In this document: in pieces, positions 28,260 to 41,900 of the stretch
Layout: every line of letters begins with the position of its first letter
How positions within the stretch are numbered: position 1 is the first letter of the stretch
Origin: Callipepla californica brunnescens
Lineage: Eukaryota > Chordata > Aves > Galliformes > Odontophoridae
Direction of reading: 5' to 3'
Length of the DNA stretch: 64,000 bases
Assembly (NCBI GenBank): GCA_023055505.1
Contig: JALIRH010000004.1
Coordinates: 16,425,368-16,489,367 of the forward strand
Notes under the pieces: generated by a model
Seen by the model: the letters and a program-made list of their open reading frames with translations, nothing else
Told to the model about the DNA's origin: nothing
The model's database searches: none
Translations under genes and position numbers: made by a program

Positions 28260-28289
28260 CTCAAGTGTATTGAGGAATTAAATGCTCTC

Positions 28290-28590
28290 AGGCAGTGCAA
28301 CAACCTCATTCACTGTAGTGTTGCAAGGCAAGGTAGTCATCACTGGTAAATGGGCCCATATTACAGTGACATTAGCATTTTAATGCAACTAAAGAGGAAG
28401 TAGATTGACTGTAATTTAGTATCTAGTTGCATGGCCTTGTGCAGGTCCCCTCATTGCTGCTCCACAGGGGCCGATTATAGTTGCACAGTGCACTTTGGGA
28501 TCTAATTGGATTTATATGCACTAATGGAGTTGTGTCACAGCAATGACTTTGCTATGTAAGCACTATGAAATTCCAGTGCAACTAGTTATT
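28290..28590. promoter_or_regulatory. Cluster of TAGTTGCAY motifs (candidate cis-regulatory element)
   Basis: The 9-mer TAGTTGCA(C/T) occurs four times: reversed at 28383-28391, forward at 28424-28432 and 28478-28486, reversed at 28576-28584. Two more TGCAA cores lie at 28296-28300 and 28322-28326. The surrounding DNA is AT-rich, single-copy in appearance, and has no open frame of note. Its role is unknown. Confidence 0.4.
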
Positions 28591-28599
28591 TATATAAAA

Positions 28600-31500
28600 G
28601 CTATTCGTTACAGGATAATGCGTGGGACTGACAGCTTGTACCAAGTTCCAGTTCAGGAATGGCAAATGTTTTACCTTTTTCTGAAGCTGTTGCATTAGAC
28701 CGATGTGAAATGGAGCCTGCTTTCGCAGAGACATTTATCCTCACCCTTCAGTATGAAGGTAGTGACCTGGAGATCCAGCAGGATGTGACTTCTGTCTTCA
28801 GCTTCTCCTTTGGCTGGTTATGTGGGCTGGCATGTGTTTGTTTCTTAGATCCTGTAAATGTGGTGAGCAAAGGGTGCTGGCAGTAGCTTGGGGTACTAAT
28901 TAAACCAGGATACCCATAAGCCATTCTTCTGGTGATCTTCCTGCACCAGTTCACGTGCAAGAGGCTGGAGTTCTTTCCAAAACCAGATGATGTTTTTCCA
29001 TGTTTCACTGCTCATTCTTTTCTTTCTCATACAGATGCTTTCAGACTCCATCAGCTGCTTTTTGCCTCCTGTCTCTTTGCGCTGGTTCTTCAGCTCTCTT
29101 CTGAGCTGCAGAGACCAGCAAGAGCCACAAGCAGAGTTCCTTCTCGTTCACTGACGCATGTTCTCCACAAAGGGCTGCTCTGCAAGCAGTGAGCACAAGG
29201 AGAAGCCAGTGCCGGCATGGAGCTGGCTGTGGTGGCTGATGACACGGGCAGGGTGAAAGGACTGTGTGCCAGGTGCAGCTGCTGAGAAAGCGTGGCTAGC
29301 ACACGCGCAGCCTGAGGAAGGAGGTTTGGCCTACACTGTAGCTCCAGCTTCCACTGTGTTTCCCCAGCGACTGTAATTAGAGGCATCAGCTTGCTCAAGT
29401 CACAATTAGGCATGGTGGTTTTGCAATTTCTGCAGCTCTCCCTAATGACAAAATCGTAGCTATTAACCAAAGTGAGTCTGTTTGGCATGGACTTCCTCCC
29501 CTTTAGGGCTGTAGAGTAAGACCGAGTATTGCTATTGTTTGGCACCAAAACGTGCTCTTTCATCCCTTCTGACACAGCACCTGCTGGTGCCTCTGAAGCA
29601 TTTAAGCTCTTCCTCTCTGTGGTGCTGTAATTTCTTTTAAAATATTGTGACTTAAGAGGAATAAAAAAAAAACAATTCCTCTCCCACACAGACCTTTGTG
29701 GGTTTGTATGGATGTAATTATATGCACACGCAGTAGGAGCAGGAATCCCATCATCCTGGTGATTTTCCTAATGATAGGTTTCTATAGCATAGTACTATTT
29801 CTGCTCTAAAGATAGAGGCATCTTCTGGCAGCAGCTGTCCTGAAGTAAAGGCATCACAGGGTAGAACAACTGGAGAAATTGTCTCTCAGTTGCACATGCA
29901 AAGCTTGGGACAAAATGTTCCCCACACAAAAGAAAAGGATAAAAAAATGAAGGTGGGCTCTGTGTGCCAGGAGTTCTCCATTGTGTGGCAGTGACAGTTG
30001 CTCACATTGTCTGCAGCTTCTGCAGGCTACCCTCTGGAGGTTTCTGTGCACTCTGCAGACAGCTTGAGTGATTGTATGGCATGCTCTGACAACCTGCTGA
30101 CCCCCAAACATAACAATTTGGGGCCCATCCCGTGGTGCAGTGGATGTGTGGCTAAGCTGCTAGTGGTACCCAAGGCACTTTGCAGTAGGACAGTTGGCTG
30201 AGACTGTTTGCAGTCTCCATGTTTCCAAAGGGGAGCCATCCCCCCGGTTGTTCAGAAATGGTGACAGAGGGAGGTCATAAAATAAGAGGGATTAACACAA
30301 AATGAAAAGACTATGAATATTCATTGAATGTTTTATACCATACTAGTTTCAGCCACCTCAGAACTCTGTTCACTTCCTGCCAACAGCATACTGTAAGCTT
30401 CTACTTACAAAAGCCTTCTTGGAAAGCAGTTTTCAAAGGCACAATGTTTGTAAGAAACATGTTAAATGCACCCACTCCAGAGATCCCTCTGTAACTTGTC
30501 TGTTCTTCTCTCACTGCTCCCAGACAGTGAGAGAAAACTGCTGGCTCAGCTTTGTGCAGGAGGTGGCTGGGGAGGTAGGAAAGCACCTGGAGTCTCCAGC
30601 CATCGCTCCTCATGGCTGTGCTGGGCCTCCCAGAGACACATCCCATCTCCCTTTTCCATTTTCCCAGTAAATGGGCTGTAAGGTCACAGCAGATTAAAGT
30701 TTGTCTAAACCTCCTATAAAATATTGAAGGTACAGCTGTGATTAATCTAGTGCTGTTGTGGTATGAGGTGCATATGTAATGGCACTATGGATTTACGTGT
30801 GGTCTGTGGGCATTAAAAACACCCCAAAGGTTGTTAGAGATTCTGAGGAATCAGATCCTTCACCGGGTATTAAAAGCTCTTCATTAGCACTAATGTACAC
30901 TAAATTAAGGTGGTTAATTAAGGCAGTGGTGTGTTTTAATAAGTTATGTATTCAACATGACTGTATTTTATTGACTTCTGCAGTAATTGCGTATTTTTCT
31001 CTTCCAGGCGACAGAGAGATATATGGGACACACAGGCAATTAAAGACTAGAAAAGACCGCGTGCTTCCAGTCCTGAGATTTGCTAAGGTGAAGCTTGCTT
31101 GTGGCTCAGTTTTTCTGTATCTCAAATGCTCTCTCTGTTTCAGTCAGGGCTGGTTTGATGTAACCAAAGTTTGCAGGAGTGGAATAAGAAATGCACAGCT
31201 CACCTGTTGTCAGGTGAAGTCACCTGTGAGGTGTAGTGCAGCAAGTCATCCCTACTCAGTCTCCTAGTTATAAATCTGCCCCATCTCTGTTCTATCAAGA
31301 GTAATAGTCTGAGTAATACTCTGTTTACTGAAAGGAGCCATCTGTTAGATAAGCTCTTTTAGCAGAACCCAACCACTTTTTTTAAAAAAAAGGAGATAGA
31401 TGCTGCTTAACAAAGGTGAACATGGAAATTCCCATGGAAGAAGGCTACACTTTGAAGGCAGGCAAGCACTCTGAGCCGGATTACCAGACTTTCAAGTCAA

Positions 31501-34500
31501 GAGTCATGCTGCCATGTTGCTGAGGAAAGGATGCAGTGGAGCAAAGTCAGGCTGTGGCAGTCCTTCACCGCTGGGGTACCTGAGAGCTTCAGAGATGTTT
31601 CTACTGACATCTCCACGGGGACAGCCCCTGGGAATTGATTCAATGACATGGAAGAGAGTCTGGTCCATGTTTTCTAATTCCTCTATAGGCTGTCTGGCAG
31701 TGGTTCTGGAGAGCTTCAACAAATGTCTTCTACTATTGTTTGCATTGTGTGTGAGCATGAGATTAGGTGTAAGATAGCACCATTTGCTCCTCAAGACACT
31801 GGCTAATATTTTGTAAGAGATGCAGGGAGTCAAGCTAGAGTCTCAGTCCTTGGAGATACACAGGACTTAACAGAATGTGACCCTGAGCAGTCTGCTCAAA
31901 CTTTAAACTTGGATCAAACCTTGAAATTTGCCCAGGTTGTGGACAGTGGATGTTTGTATTCAGTGACATTCGGAGATCTTATCAAACTACATTTTTCCAT
32001 GAGTCCGTCTCCATGGGAAAGATGAAGGTGTAACTGAAGTGAATCCACAGGTTTCAGTCCAGTGTGAAAGGGATGTGGGAGTACAGGAGGATGTCAGTGG
32101 TAGCAAGGAGAAATGTATAAGCAGTTTTTGGGAGAGTGGTGTAGCAGCTGCCTTTAGATATGAGAAGTTCAAGGTATAGCTTCAAGGCGTGCAAAAACAA
32201 ATGTCAGAAGGAAGGAAACAAATGGTGATTGGAAAACAAAACAAAAAAAAGAAACTGCATTGCCTTGAAAAGCTAGACTGTATTCCTAACTGATGAGAGC
32301 AGCTGGGGTATGTTTCATGGCCACGCTGCTGGGGTGTTTTATCCTCCTCATCATTTTCCAAGATAAAATTTGTATTAGGGGGAAAATGTTGAATAGGCTG
32401 CCTAAGAGAAAGTGGAACATTTATAGCTACATTTCAGACAAAAACAAATGCATCTCATATGTCTCACAGATCCGAGATGGGACAAGCCAGGGAAAGCATC
32501 TGTCAGCCTCTGTCTTCTGCAGTTCTGGCTGTTAATGTTTGCTTAGCATTAAATGTCTCCTGCAGAGGAGAACTTAATCTGTCACAAATTTGAGGCCTGT
32601 AGGAGGGGAGAGAAGATATTTTTGAAGGGCAGATTAAGATGTATGCGTTCAGATTTTATCTCGCTTTCACCGGTGTGCAGCAGGAGTTTAAAAAAAAATA
32701 AATAATAATAAAACTCTCATTTTGTGTATGGCTTAGAAGTGGGAGGTAATGCGTCTCTTGGGTCAGGATTGGCCTTTCATGTCAGTTATTTTCTTGCAGC
32801 CTGTGATTAGTAACTTCATGTAAAATGGTTTAATAATTATATTAGTTGTAAGGAACATTATTTGCATTTTGCTTGCATTTGGTTGTAGATAACACCAGTT
32901 ATATACTCTTCCAAGTCTAGAGCACTATGCATATGCGAGCTGGATGGTCATATATTTCAGATTTGTTAGATTGCTTGCGCACTGACTTGAAATGGTTTTA
33001 AGTCCTGTGTAGGTCTTGCTTTTGGTTAATATGCACTGTTTCAATCAGATGGCGAGCTTTCATGTGCTGTTTGGGGATCCACGTGCCCAGGATATATTGT
33101 ATGTGGTGCATCATGCTGCTCTGAGCAGGTGTCCCCAAGCTGTAGGTACTGAAGCAGCCTCTCAAGGTTGCATTTATTTGTTGCTCTGCTGTGTGAAGCC
33201 TGGCAATTTTAGAAATTACAAATTTGAGCCCAGAAACAGCACTGGTAAAAATTTATGACCCAGACAAACAAGGGAGCACTCACCAGTCAAAGCCAAGTGT
33301 GTGTTTCTACTGCTCCCAAATGACTGTGGCTGCACGGCCATACCAGCACTGTCAGTCATGTTTTCAAGACTTGATTGCTCAACAGGTTTAGTCTCCATTC
33401 CTAACTCACTCCTAGAAGACATTTTAACATACCCAGTATGTGAGGGAGCAATGCAAGAAATGGTAGTGTGTCTATGAAAAGGCACATGAATAAGAGCTGT
33501 TCCAAGGGAGCTCATCTTGCAGAGGAAGTGGACCCAGACATGGATAGTGAATCAAGCCAGGAATGTGATTTATCCTCTCTGCAAAGCAGCAAGACAGAGT
33601 TAGGCTCAAGAGTTGCTGTTTCTTAATGTGGGTACCTATGCGGCAAGATGAGTGTGCGTGACACAAAGTGGAAGCTGTGTTTCCTATTTGTCTCTTTATT
33701 TATTTATTTTGCCTAGGACAACCGTGATACAGAGCACTCAGGGCAGCAGGACTTAGAAGTTTCTCTGATAATTTTCAGGTTGTGGCTGTTTGAGTGAAAT
33801 TTATCTGTCCTTTGTTTTGCTGGAGTTCCCTTTGTGTGATAATGGGAACATCTGGGTGCCACTAGTTCTGGGGCTCTTGAAATATCAGTATCCTATCAAT
33901 CTATCTTTTCATAGCCTCTTTACCATATTGTCCAAGTTAATGAGCCTATGGAACTGGAGGCTCACCTTTCCTGTGAAACTGAACAATTCCCTCCTTGCCT
34001 CCTGACCCTTCTGTATCCCAAGGTCTACTCTTTCTGAGAGAAAGGCTTTAACCCTCAGGAAGATGTGGGCATCTCCTCCAGGCCCAAGTAAAAGCTCTGT
34101 GCTCCACTCTATCTTCTGTGTTCATAGCCAGGTTCTGAGTCTCTCTCAGCCAAATGGTTGAATGTAGGAGGTATAAGGCAACAAATGTAGAAGAAAATAT
34201 TGCCTTTGTTCTCAGGTTCCAATTCCAATTGGTGTTCCTCCAGAAATAAGGTGGTCTGTAGAACTGTTTTTTTCGATGAACTGGGGATTCCTCTTGCAGA
34301 GGGGCTCCCAGGCAGTCCCAGGCCAGCAAATGCACACTGTAATGCTGCCAAAGAGCAGCTACACATGTTCTTCATAGTCTACAACTTCTACATTGCACTG
34401 TATGTGTCTCTGACTGTTTTGCCACTGGGAAGGAACTGCATTGATTTTCAAATCAAGTGGAAGAAGTCCAGCACACACGCACTATATGAATCTGGCTGTT

Positions 34501-35847
34501 TACCTCAGCAGCCTCTTTGTTGGGAGTACTGCCTGCATTAGGATTTTCTCAGTCCTCTGGTTAAAGCAGAGCAGTTTCTATGGCCATAGAGGGAAGGATG
34601 GCAATCCAAAATTTCTGTGGCTTAACAACAATAATGGAGGAGTGAAGGAAATTATTTCTGGTCTGGTGAAGGGCTTGTCTAATTTTTTTTTTCCTTCTAG
34701 TTGGATTGTAGTGTACATTGTTAGCAGCATATAATCAGATGTATGTCTATTTTAGGAATGGCATTTGCTGTAGTGTAAGGGGAAGAGGTGGGTTACGAAG
34801 CACACAAGCATTGGGAGAGCTTCTCTAGAGAGTTTAGCAAAACTGTATCTCTGTTTGCATATGTATGCTTCCTTCTGTATGAGGTGCAGTGACTTCATTA
34901 GCTTCTGTTTCACTGAAAATTTACTATTTTATGCATTCATCAGTCCCTGTAGGGTGATGGGAGGTGAAATTGCTAATTGGAAGATGCAGTCACTTCATTA
35001 AACACCAAGCTTTTGGGGACGGGAACTTTCATCCAATGCAGCATCACCTAGTCAAACTTTATAGCTGTTCTTACAATGCACATAGTATCCTAAGCATTTT
35101 ATGGTCTAACTCAGACCTATCGAGATTCAAAATGGACTTTTTTTTTTTTCCTGCGATTAAAAGCTTACTAGCTTTGATCCACAGACTGCCTGCAGAATGG
35201 AGTCTTGAGCAACATGACTTCAGCAGCCCAGTAACATGTCACACTGCATGACAGGCAGGTGATGTGCCCCGGTGTGTGGGACTGAGGATGGTCCCCATGG
35301 GCCCTCTCTCATTCACATACTGCAGTCATTCTCAGTGTCTGAATGTCTCCCTGAAAATATTCTCCTTGTTCACTTGGTTTCATTCTGTAAGGGAAGCTTG
35401 TATGGAGCTAAATGTCCAAGATACATGTTTGTGAGACTTGCTGATGGGCCCATCTTCCGGCTCCTGTGTTGATACAGCCTTCTTCCTTGAACTGAAGTAG
35501 CCAGGTATGTTCAGTGCTTCTTTGACTTGAGAGACCTTAGGGACTGGAAAAAAAAAAAAATTACCCATCATTTTTTTCCCCTCAGCATTTCACCCTGCAA
35601 ACAAAGCTGGAGGTTTCTTTCAACATTTCTCTTTCCATTTGCATTCCCCTCTACACCTGGAAGAATGCAAAGGGAATTAACAGTGATCATTATCTTTTAT
35701 TAGTCTGTGCTATGGTACTCTGTTCAGGTAAAAAATGAGCCCTTCTGTATAATGAACTCCACAGGGTCTGGAGGGAATAGAAATGGAAATAGGGCCGTGT
35801 CGTTCAAATAAAATTGAGTGCACTAAAATAGTGTTGGTGTTTTGCAG
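28600..35847. other. Noncoding DNA immediately 5' of the first TSPAN18 coding exon
   Basis: Long chance open frames exist (for example 29090-29689 minus and 30779-31267 plus) but show no domain or splice logic. An AT-rich block with a canonical octamer lies at 32831-32880. The rest shows nothing I recognise. Confidence 0.5.
32831..32880. promoter_or_regulatory. Canonical octamer next to TAAT repeats
   Basis: ATTTGCAT at 32860-32867 (octamer, POU-factor site) follows TAATAATTATATTAG at 32831-32845. A related TTGCATTT lies at 32873-32880. Function is inferred only. Confidence 0.3.
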
Positions 35848-35876
35848 GAAGAGTTGGATCAAGCAGCCTGAAGACC
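35848..35876 (+). other. TSPAN18: TSPAN18 5'UTR part of the first coding exon
   Basis: A TTTGCAG acceptor ends at 35847, so the exon carries 29 noncoding bases before the ATG at 35877. At least one noncoding exon must therefore lie further 5'. I could not identify it in this window. No in-frame stop lies between the acceptor and the ATG. The N-terminus starting [13 protein letters not shown] matches the known family start, which fixes this ATG. Confidence 0.8.
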
Positions 35877-35939
35877 ATGGAGGGAGACTGTCTGAGCTGC
35901 ATGAAGTACCTGATGTTTCTTTTCAATTTCTTTATATTT
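35877..35939 (+). CDS. TSPAN18: TSPAN18 coding exon 1 (residues 1-21)
   Basis: Encodes the cytoplasmic N-terminus, with cysteines 5 and 8, and the first half of membrane helix 1, including N17. The donor is TTT|GTAAGT at 35940, phase 0. Confidence 0.95.
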
Positions 35940-38900
35940 GTAAGTATTTGGAATGCACTTTCTCTCTTGGTTCCTCCTGTTTTCAGCAGCCAACAGGATA
36001 GGCAGTAATTCAGTAAAGCTGCCACAAAAGATCCCCTCAGCTTTGCACTAGCAATCACCAAGGATATTAATATATATCATCCAAAGGTACTAATGCAAGA
36101 CAGCCGAGTGGTCACTGCTGTTTGCATTAAGGTAGTCCTTGGCAAGGGAGACAAAGAGGGAAAGCTGTAACTTGTGTTTGTGGTCTGTCCTTGAATGGCA
36201 GAAGAAATTGTTTTCTAGTCCTGGGTACCCTGCTGAGGTTTTCCCTAGCAAACAATGATTTTTCTACCACATTCCTGATAACCCGCGTTGCTCCTGTCTT
36301 TGATAGGAAGGGTGGGAGTATCCAGCCATTCCTCCTCAAATGGTGCGAGGTGTCCTTCTGTGATGGAGAGGGTTCCCGTGTGCCTCTTCACTGGGCCCTC
36401 TCCTGCAGGTGTGGCAGTGACTCAAGACTCAGTCTTTAAGCATTCAGCAGAGAATCAACAGTTATTAGAGCAAGTGTTAAGGAAGAATGATGTTTTTGCT
36501 GCAGATGTTTCGTTGAGTGAGCAAGAAATGCTGCGAGCAGCATGTCAGCTGCTCATTAGAGAATGTTTGCCACAGGAACAGATTCATTGAAACACCTTTG
36601 ATCAAAAGATACTGATGAAGCCAATGTTCCCACAGCAGCTGTTAATGTTGACCTGTCGTCTTCTTTCCCTCTCTCTCCTCTCATTGTGTTGTAACAGCTG
36701 GGAGGAGCATGCCTGCTAGGAGTTGGGATCTGGGTCATCGTGGATCCAACAGGTTTTCGAGAGATTGTGGCTGCCAACCCTCTGCTCTTCACAGGAGCAT
36801 ACATCATGCTGGCTATGGGAGCAATGCTCTTTCTGCTGGGTTTCCTTGGCTGCTGTGGAGCCATCCGTGAGAACAAGTGTCTCCTACTTTTTGTAAGTGT
36901 CCTCGCACTTTGTTAGCATTTTGGTGCTTCCCAAGGATGGGGGTGACTCTTAAGCTAGATAGGAGATGCTGTGATTAGTACATGGAATGGGGGTCCATTT
37001 TTTCAGCCATTTTTCCCTTAGGTATTAGGTGGGCTTAGAGCACTTCTACACACAGCTAGAGATACAGAGAATTTGCTTCCTCCCTGCACCAGGTATGAGT
37101 CCTGTGAGACAAAGTGTGGGGCTGTGTTTTGACTTTGTCAAACTTTGTCTCAAATACATATATAAAGTGATCAAAACCAGATCACTTTTGGCCATCCAAA
37201 ACTTTTAGCTCCGTCTGTAGATTCATTTCTTACTGTTTCACAACAAAGCAGAGAGAAGATATAGATTGAAGCATCTATGTAATGGAGCCCCACTGCAAAA
37301 ATGCCCAGCTATGAACTGGATGATGGCTCTGCATTGCAGCTCTCAATAGGTAGTTGGTACTTTATGCAATCTAGTATGAACCAGTTTCATTCTTTTCAGA
37401 AATTTTCCATTTAGAGTTACATTTATCCCGTGTGGTCATCAGGTAATATTTAAAATCAGTTTTTTTGACCCCTGCCCTAAGTTCTGATACTTCAGGGTTT
37501 CCAGTCATTGTCTGTTAGCAGAAAACATTGCCAGTTATGTGTTAAAACACAAAGCTCTATAGTTTTATTTTTCTTTTTTTGTCTAATGTGGACTTTCATT
37601 TCTTGCTCAGGATCTGCTGGTTTTGTTTTGTTTTTGGTTAAATGATGGTCTTACGCTGTTCTGTTATGATTTTGTCTTACACAGCTGTTTCACAGTGAAA
37701 AAGAGGCTTGTATCTGAACAGGAGAGTTAAAAACAAAACCATTTTTTTCCATTTTTTCATCTCCACTGAGATGAATTCTCTCTAACACTTGGCCAACCAC
37801 ACCTTGACTTTATATCCTGCATGTGATAGCTCCCTCTCTGGAAGTCTTTGTGGAAAGGATCTCTAGTGAATTATCTCAGGAGTAAATCAGAAAACTAAAT
37901 ATATCACCTGTGAAGTCAAAGAAATCTGCCCAAAGGAGCTCCACAAAGTGTGAAGAATCAGGCCTAGTGAGCCTGAGTTTACTCCAGAGCCCCACACAAT
38001 CAGATTAAGAAACTAAAATTTATATTTGATGGGAAGCATTGATTACAAATGAATGAGAGAGAGAGAGAGAGATTTTGAGTTTGGACCATATAAGCAGCAT
38101 ACAAGTAGAGGACGTGGCTGGAAGACTGGACTTCTGCACCATTCTTTCCAGATTTAGCATCACTGAGGTCAATAGTTGTTTGAATATTCCTCCTGGTGTT
38201 TTATTTTTACTCCAGCGCACTTAAATTCGTAGTTATTATCTCTGACTCATAGAAATGGTTCTGAGCCCTGCTGCTTCATTTATTTACTTTTGTTATTATT
38301 TTATACTTGGAATGTGAGACATAAGTGGGCTGGAGGTAATGCCTGGAACTAGCAGGAACTCTAAAAGTAATCACTGGACGAGGAATTAGCATCTCAGCTT
38401 CTGATGTCAAACTCAGCTCTCATAACCTGCTGTCTGATGTCCAACAGCAGCAAAGTACATCCACGGTGTTCTATGCCCATGCCAAGTGAGAAGAGATATT
38501 TTACTTATTTCTACTTTTTGAGGTGCCAGACCAGCTGACCTTAAAATGCATGAAAGATCTGTGAGACCAGATGTCTGATGGGAGTGTTTTAGACATAGGA
38601 AGGGCAAACCATTCATGAGCATACGCCAGTGAGGCTGGGAGAATGCTTGCAGAACTGAGTGTTTGGCTTTAGAGGTGGTGCTTAGGGAGAAGTTGCCTGA
38701 TCAAATCAAGTCCTCTTACAACATTGTTAAAGAATTGATGAGCCAGAGCTGCTTGAGTGAGATTTCAGTGATGCATAATGTATATGTGAAGCTTTTGGTT
38801 CACATGTAAATAAAGGGTAGAAGGTACAAGGCAGATGCACATGTACATCTCCTCTAGGTTCTGACTTCTATGTTTACAGTGTTTTTTATTTTACATTAAG

Positions 38901-41900
38901 CTGCTTGTCTTTGGAAAAAAAACAACAAAGCAAACAAAAACAAAGAAACAAAAACAACCCACACTCATCCCCACCACCATCAACAACAAAAAATCCCTGT
39001 GAAACCCAGCATGTTGCATTAAGCACAAGACTGTGAAGTGTTTCTAGATTTTCCAGCATTTGGATGTGGTTCACAAAATGCAACAAAGATTGTCCTGAAA
39101 ATTGAGGCTTGACTTAATTCTAGATTGTCCTCAAGACCCTATGACTATAAAAGAAAACCATAAAAATCAGAATTCAGAGTGCTAATGAGTGTTCAAAACA
39201 AAATGCTTTTATATATAAAATTTTGCCACAGGAGACCAAATTCAGGCTTGCAAAAAAAAGTCTGTTTGCTTAATTTGGCTTAGTTGTGAGTGTGGATGTC
39301 CTGTTTTGTCCTCTTGTAAAACAGATGCAGTAGTCACTACAATTTTCCAACATAAAAACACAAGTCCTTTAGGTTTAAAGAAAGTGACTGCTTTTTCTGC
39401 AACAAATGAAGCTGGAACAGTAGGTGTGTTGTCAGAAAGAAATGTGGAACATTGATTTGTGGAAACTTCTGACAAATGTGGAGCTGACACCAAGGGGTGA
39501 GGTGGGGTTTTTGACCACAGCAAGAGACCCCACTTCTAAGTGCATGAGTGGGATGCCTTTACTCAGGTGCCCAGTCTCAGGCATAGACTTGCATGTGAGG
39601 CTGCTGTGTCCCATACACTCCATTGTCCAGTTGGCTGTTCAGTGTTCTCATTTTTCAGTAATTGCTTAATTGTGAGGCAAAATGCAATAAGCAGATGTTT
39701 TCTTGCCTTAAAATGCAGAATGAGAGCAAGTTCTGAAATGCTGATGATCCATCTCCTTTTCCTCATCACCATCGATGTCTGCTTGTGCATTTTCTACACT
39801 ATTTCAGATCTGTAATGCAGACTGTACAGTGTAAGTGTAAATCAGTTTGGGAATGATAATGAACCTTATCAGAGGTAATCTGGGGACGGCTGCTTATACT
39901 TCTGCACAGGCCTGTGCTGGAGCTCATATGAACTGTATCTCCCAGTAATCAGTAAATGAAATGCAATTAGCAAGGTGATGAGATTAATCACTTGATCACC
40001 ACCTTAGACCTCTTAGTGGCTATGCTGAGATCCCTTGATGGATAATGATGCGGATTTGCAAAGTATGGTTCATCCTCATCACTTGTTCTTTGCCCTCCTG
40101 TGGTGAAATTAAAAACAAAATAGTCTCTGAGTGGGAAAAATAGAAGCTGCCTGTAAAAGTCTAGCAGTAAGAATAAATTATAGAATTAACTAGTTCAGCA
40201 AGTCAAGCAATGGCACTCTGTTAGCAGCCCCTTTTTTGTCATTTGAGCCTGGGATCCTTTTCTTTTGTTTCCATTGCAGAGGCAGAAAGACAAATGGGAG
40301 AACAGGGTAGTGTGCACTTTTGCAGTGGGGAAAAATTGCTTACAGTTCTGGTAATTGACACCAAAAGAACCTTTTCCTATTCCAATTAGGTAGTCTGAAT
40401 TCTCTCTCCATTACCAAAGTACACAGTGCATGGCATTCCATACATTGTTTATAAAGCATTGCTTGGGGATCTTAAATAACACTTCTGGCCCCATCTGCCT
40501 TCCTTCTGTTTCAGAAAGACCCTCAGTAGTCTTTTCATGCAGGAAAAAAAAAAAAAAAAGAGATCTCTTTTGTGTTTATTTTTGCTTGTTGCTTCAGACA
40601 CTTGTACCATGTGTTTGTTACCTTCTGTATGATGCAGTCTTACTGGGTTTCCTATTCACATGGTACCAAAACCCAAAGTCATTTCCAAACTGCCACTCAA
40701 CCTGGTAAATTCATCTGTGGTCTAAATCTTGGAATCCTTACATTTCTCAATTAATATTGTCTTTGTATGACCATCAGATCATAAAAATGCCCACTTAGTT
40801 CAGACTTACAGTTCCTCAAACTTAGTGTTTTGTCTCCAGAAGTGAAAATTAGAAATCCTGTTTCAGGAGAACATGTGAGCCTTACCACTCTCTGCTCTGC
40901 TCCCCTCAGTGATCTTCACTGTCAATAACGCTGTTTGAAGGATGCTAGAAGACACATCCCTGCCTGTTTCTTGTAATGTTTGTTATGGACTGAGTTGAGG
41001 TGTAACTTAGAATCAGTACTAAAGTGGGACTGAAATGTGAGCTCTCTCTTTTTTCCTTCCCTGGGAGATTTGTTCCCTTCAGCACTGTTTTCTTCTCCAA
41101 ATTGTATCTCAAGTTGTAGACCAGCTTTCTGGGCAGCATTTGGGCCCCTGCATTTGGCTGTGGTTTCTCATTGTAGGGATGCTGTATCAGCATGTAGTTA
41201 TATTGTTTCATAGCAGCTGAGTAACTAAGGTATTCAGCTCAACCCCATTGTGTGGAGGGGGATACAGTTAACTAAAGGCTAATTATGTCTCTAAATAAAA
41301 ATTCTGGTTTTGGTTACAGGTGTAGGTGTTTCAGTATACATCCCACTACCTTCTTCCAAACGTAAAATGAGCTGTGGTTATATTACAGTGAAGCTGTTTG
41401 TGATCGTGATGAGCAAAGATGAGCGTATGTGTAAGCGTGTCATGGGTTACCTACATCAATTCCCCTCACTGTAAGGACAGTTCAACCCTGTGTAAGCATC
41501 AACACAATCATATAATGCTTTACATCAAAGTAGGCTTTACTGTTTTAACCCGGTGCAGATTCATCAGGGGATGTTGAGGGCTCTGTAGTGTTATCCACTT
41601 TACCCATTAGAACGTAGCAAAATGTGCTATGAGCTCCCATGTCCTGTGGCATGGGCAGAAGATGGCTGTGACTGCCCCAGGTTAACAACATAGGTTTTTT
41701 TCTATTTTTCTTTTTCCATCAATTTGGTAAAACTTGTAAAACCTTGTGTTCCTAATGACTATTGTACTCTTCTAATGGTATGTCTCTCTCTCTCTTTTTT
41801 TCCCTGTATTTTCTCTTCTAGTTCTTCATGTTTATTTTGTTAATCTTCCTGGCGGAGCTTTCAGCTGCAATCCTGGCTTTTATCTTCAGAGAAAATGTAA

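Noticed and set aside
29090..29689. Minus-strand open frame of 199 codons, the longest in the noncoding left part
   Set aside because: No recognisable domain, low-complexity-free but unpatterned composition, no supporting splice or promoter signals. Most likely chance within an intron.
30779..31267. Plus-strand open frame of 162 codons
   Set aside because: No recognisable family and no coding-like features. An internal CTTCCAG-like site is not matched by a credible exon.
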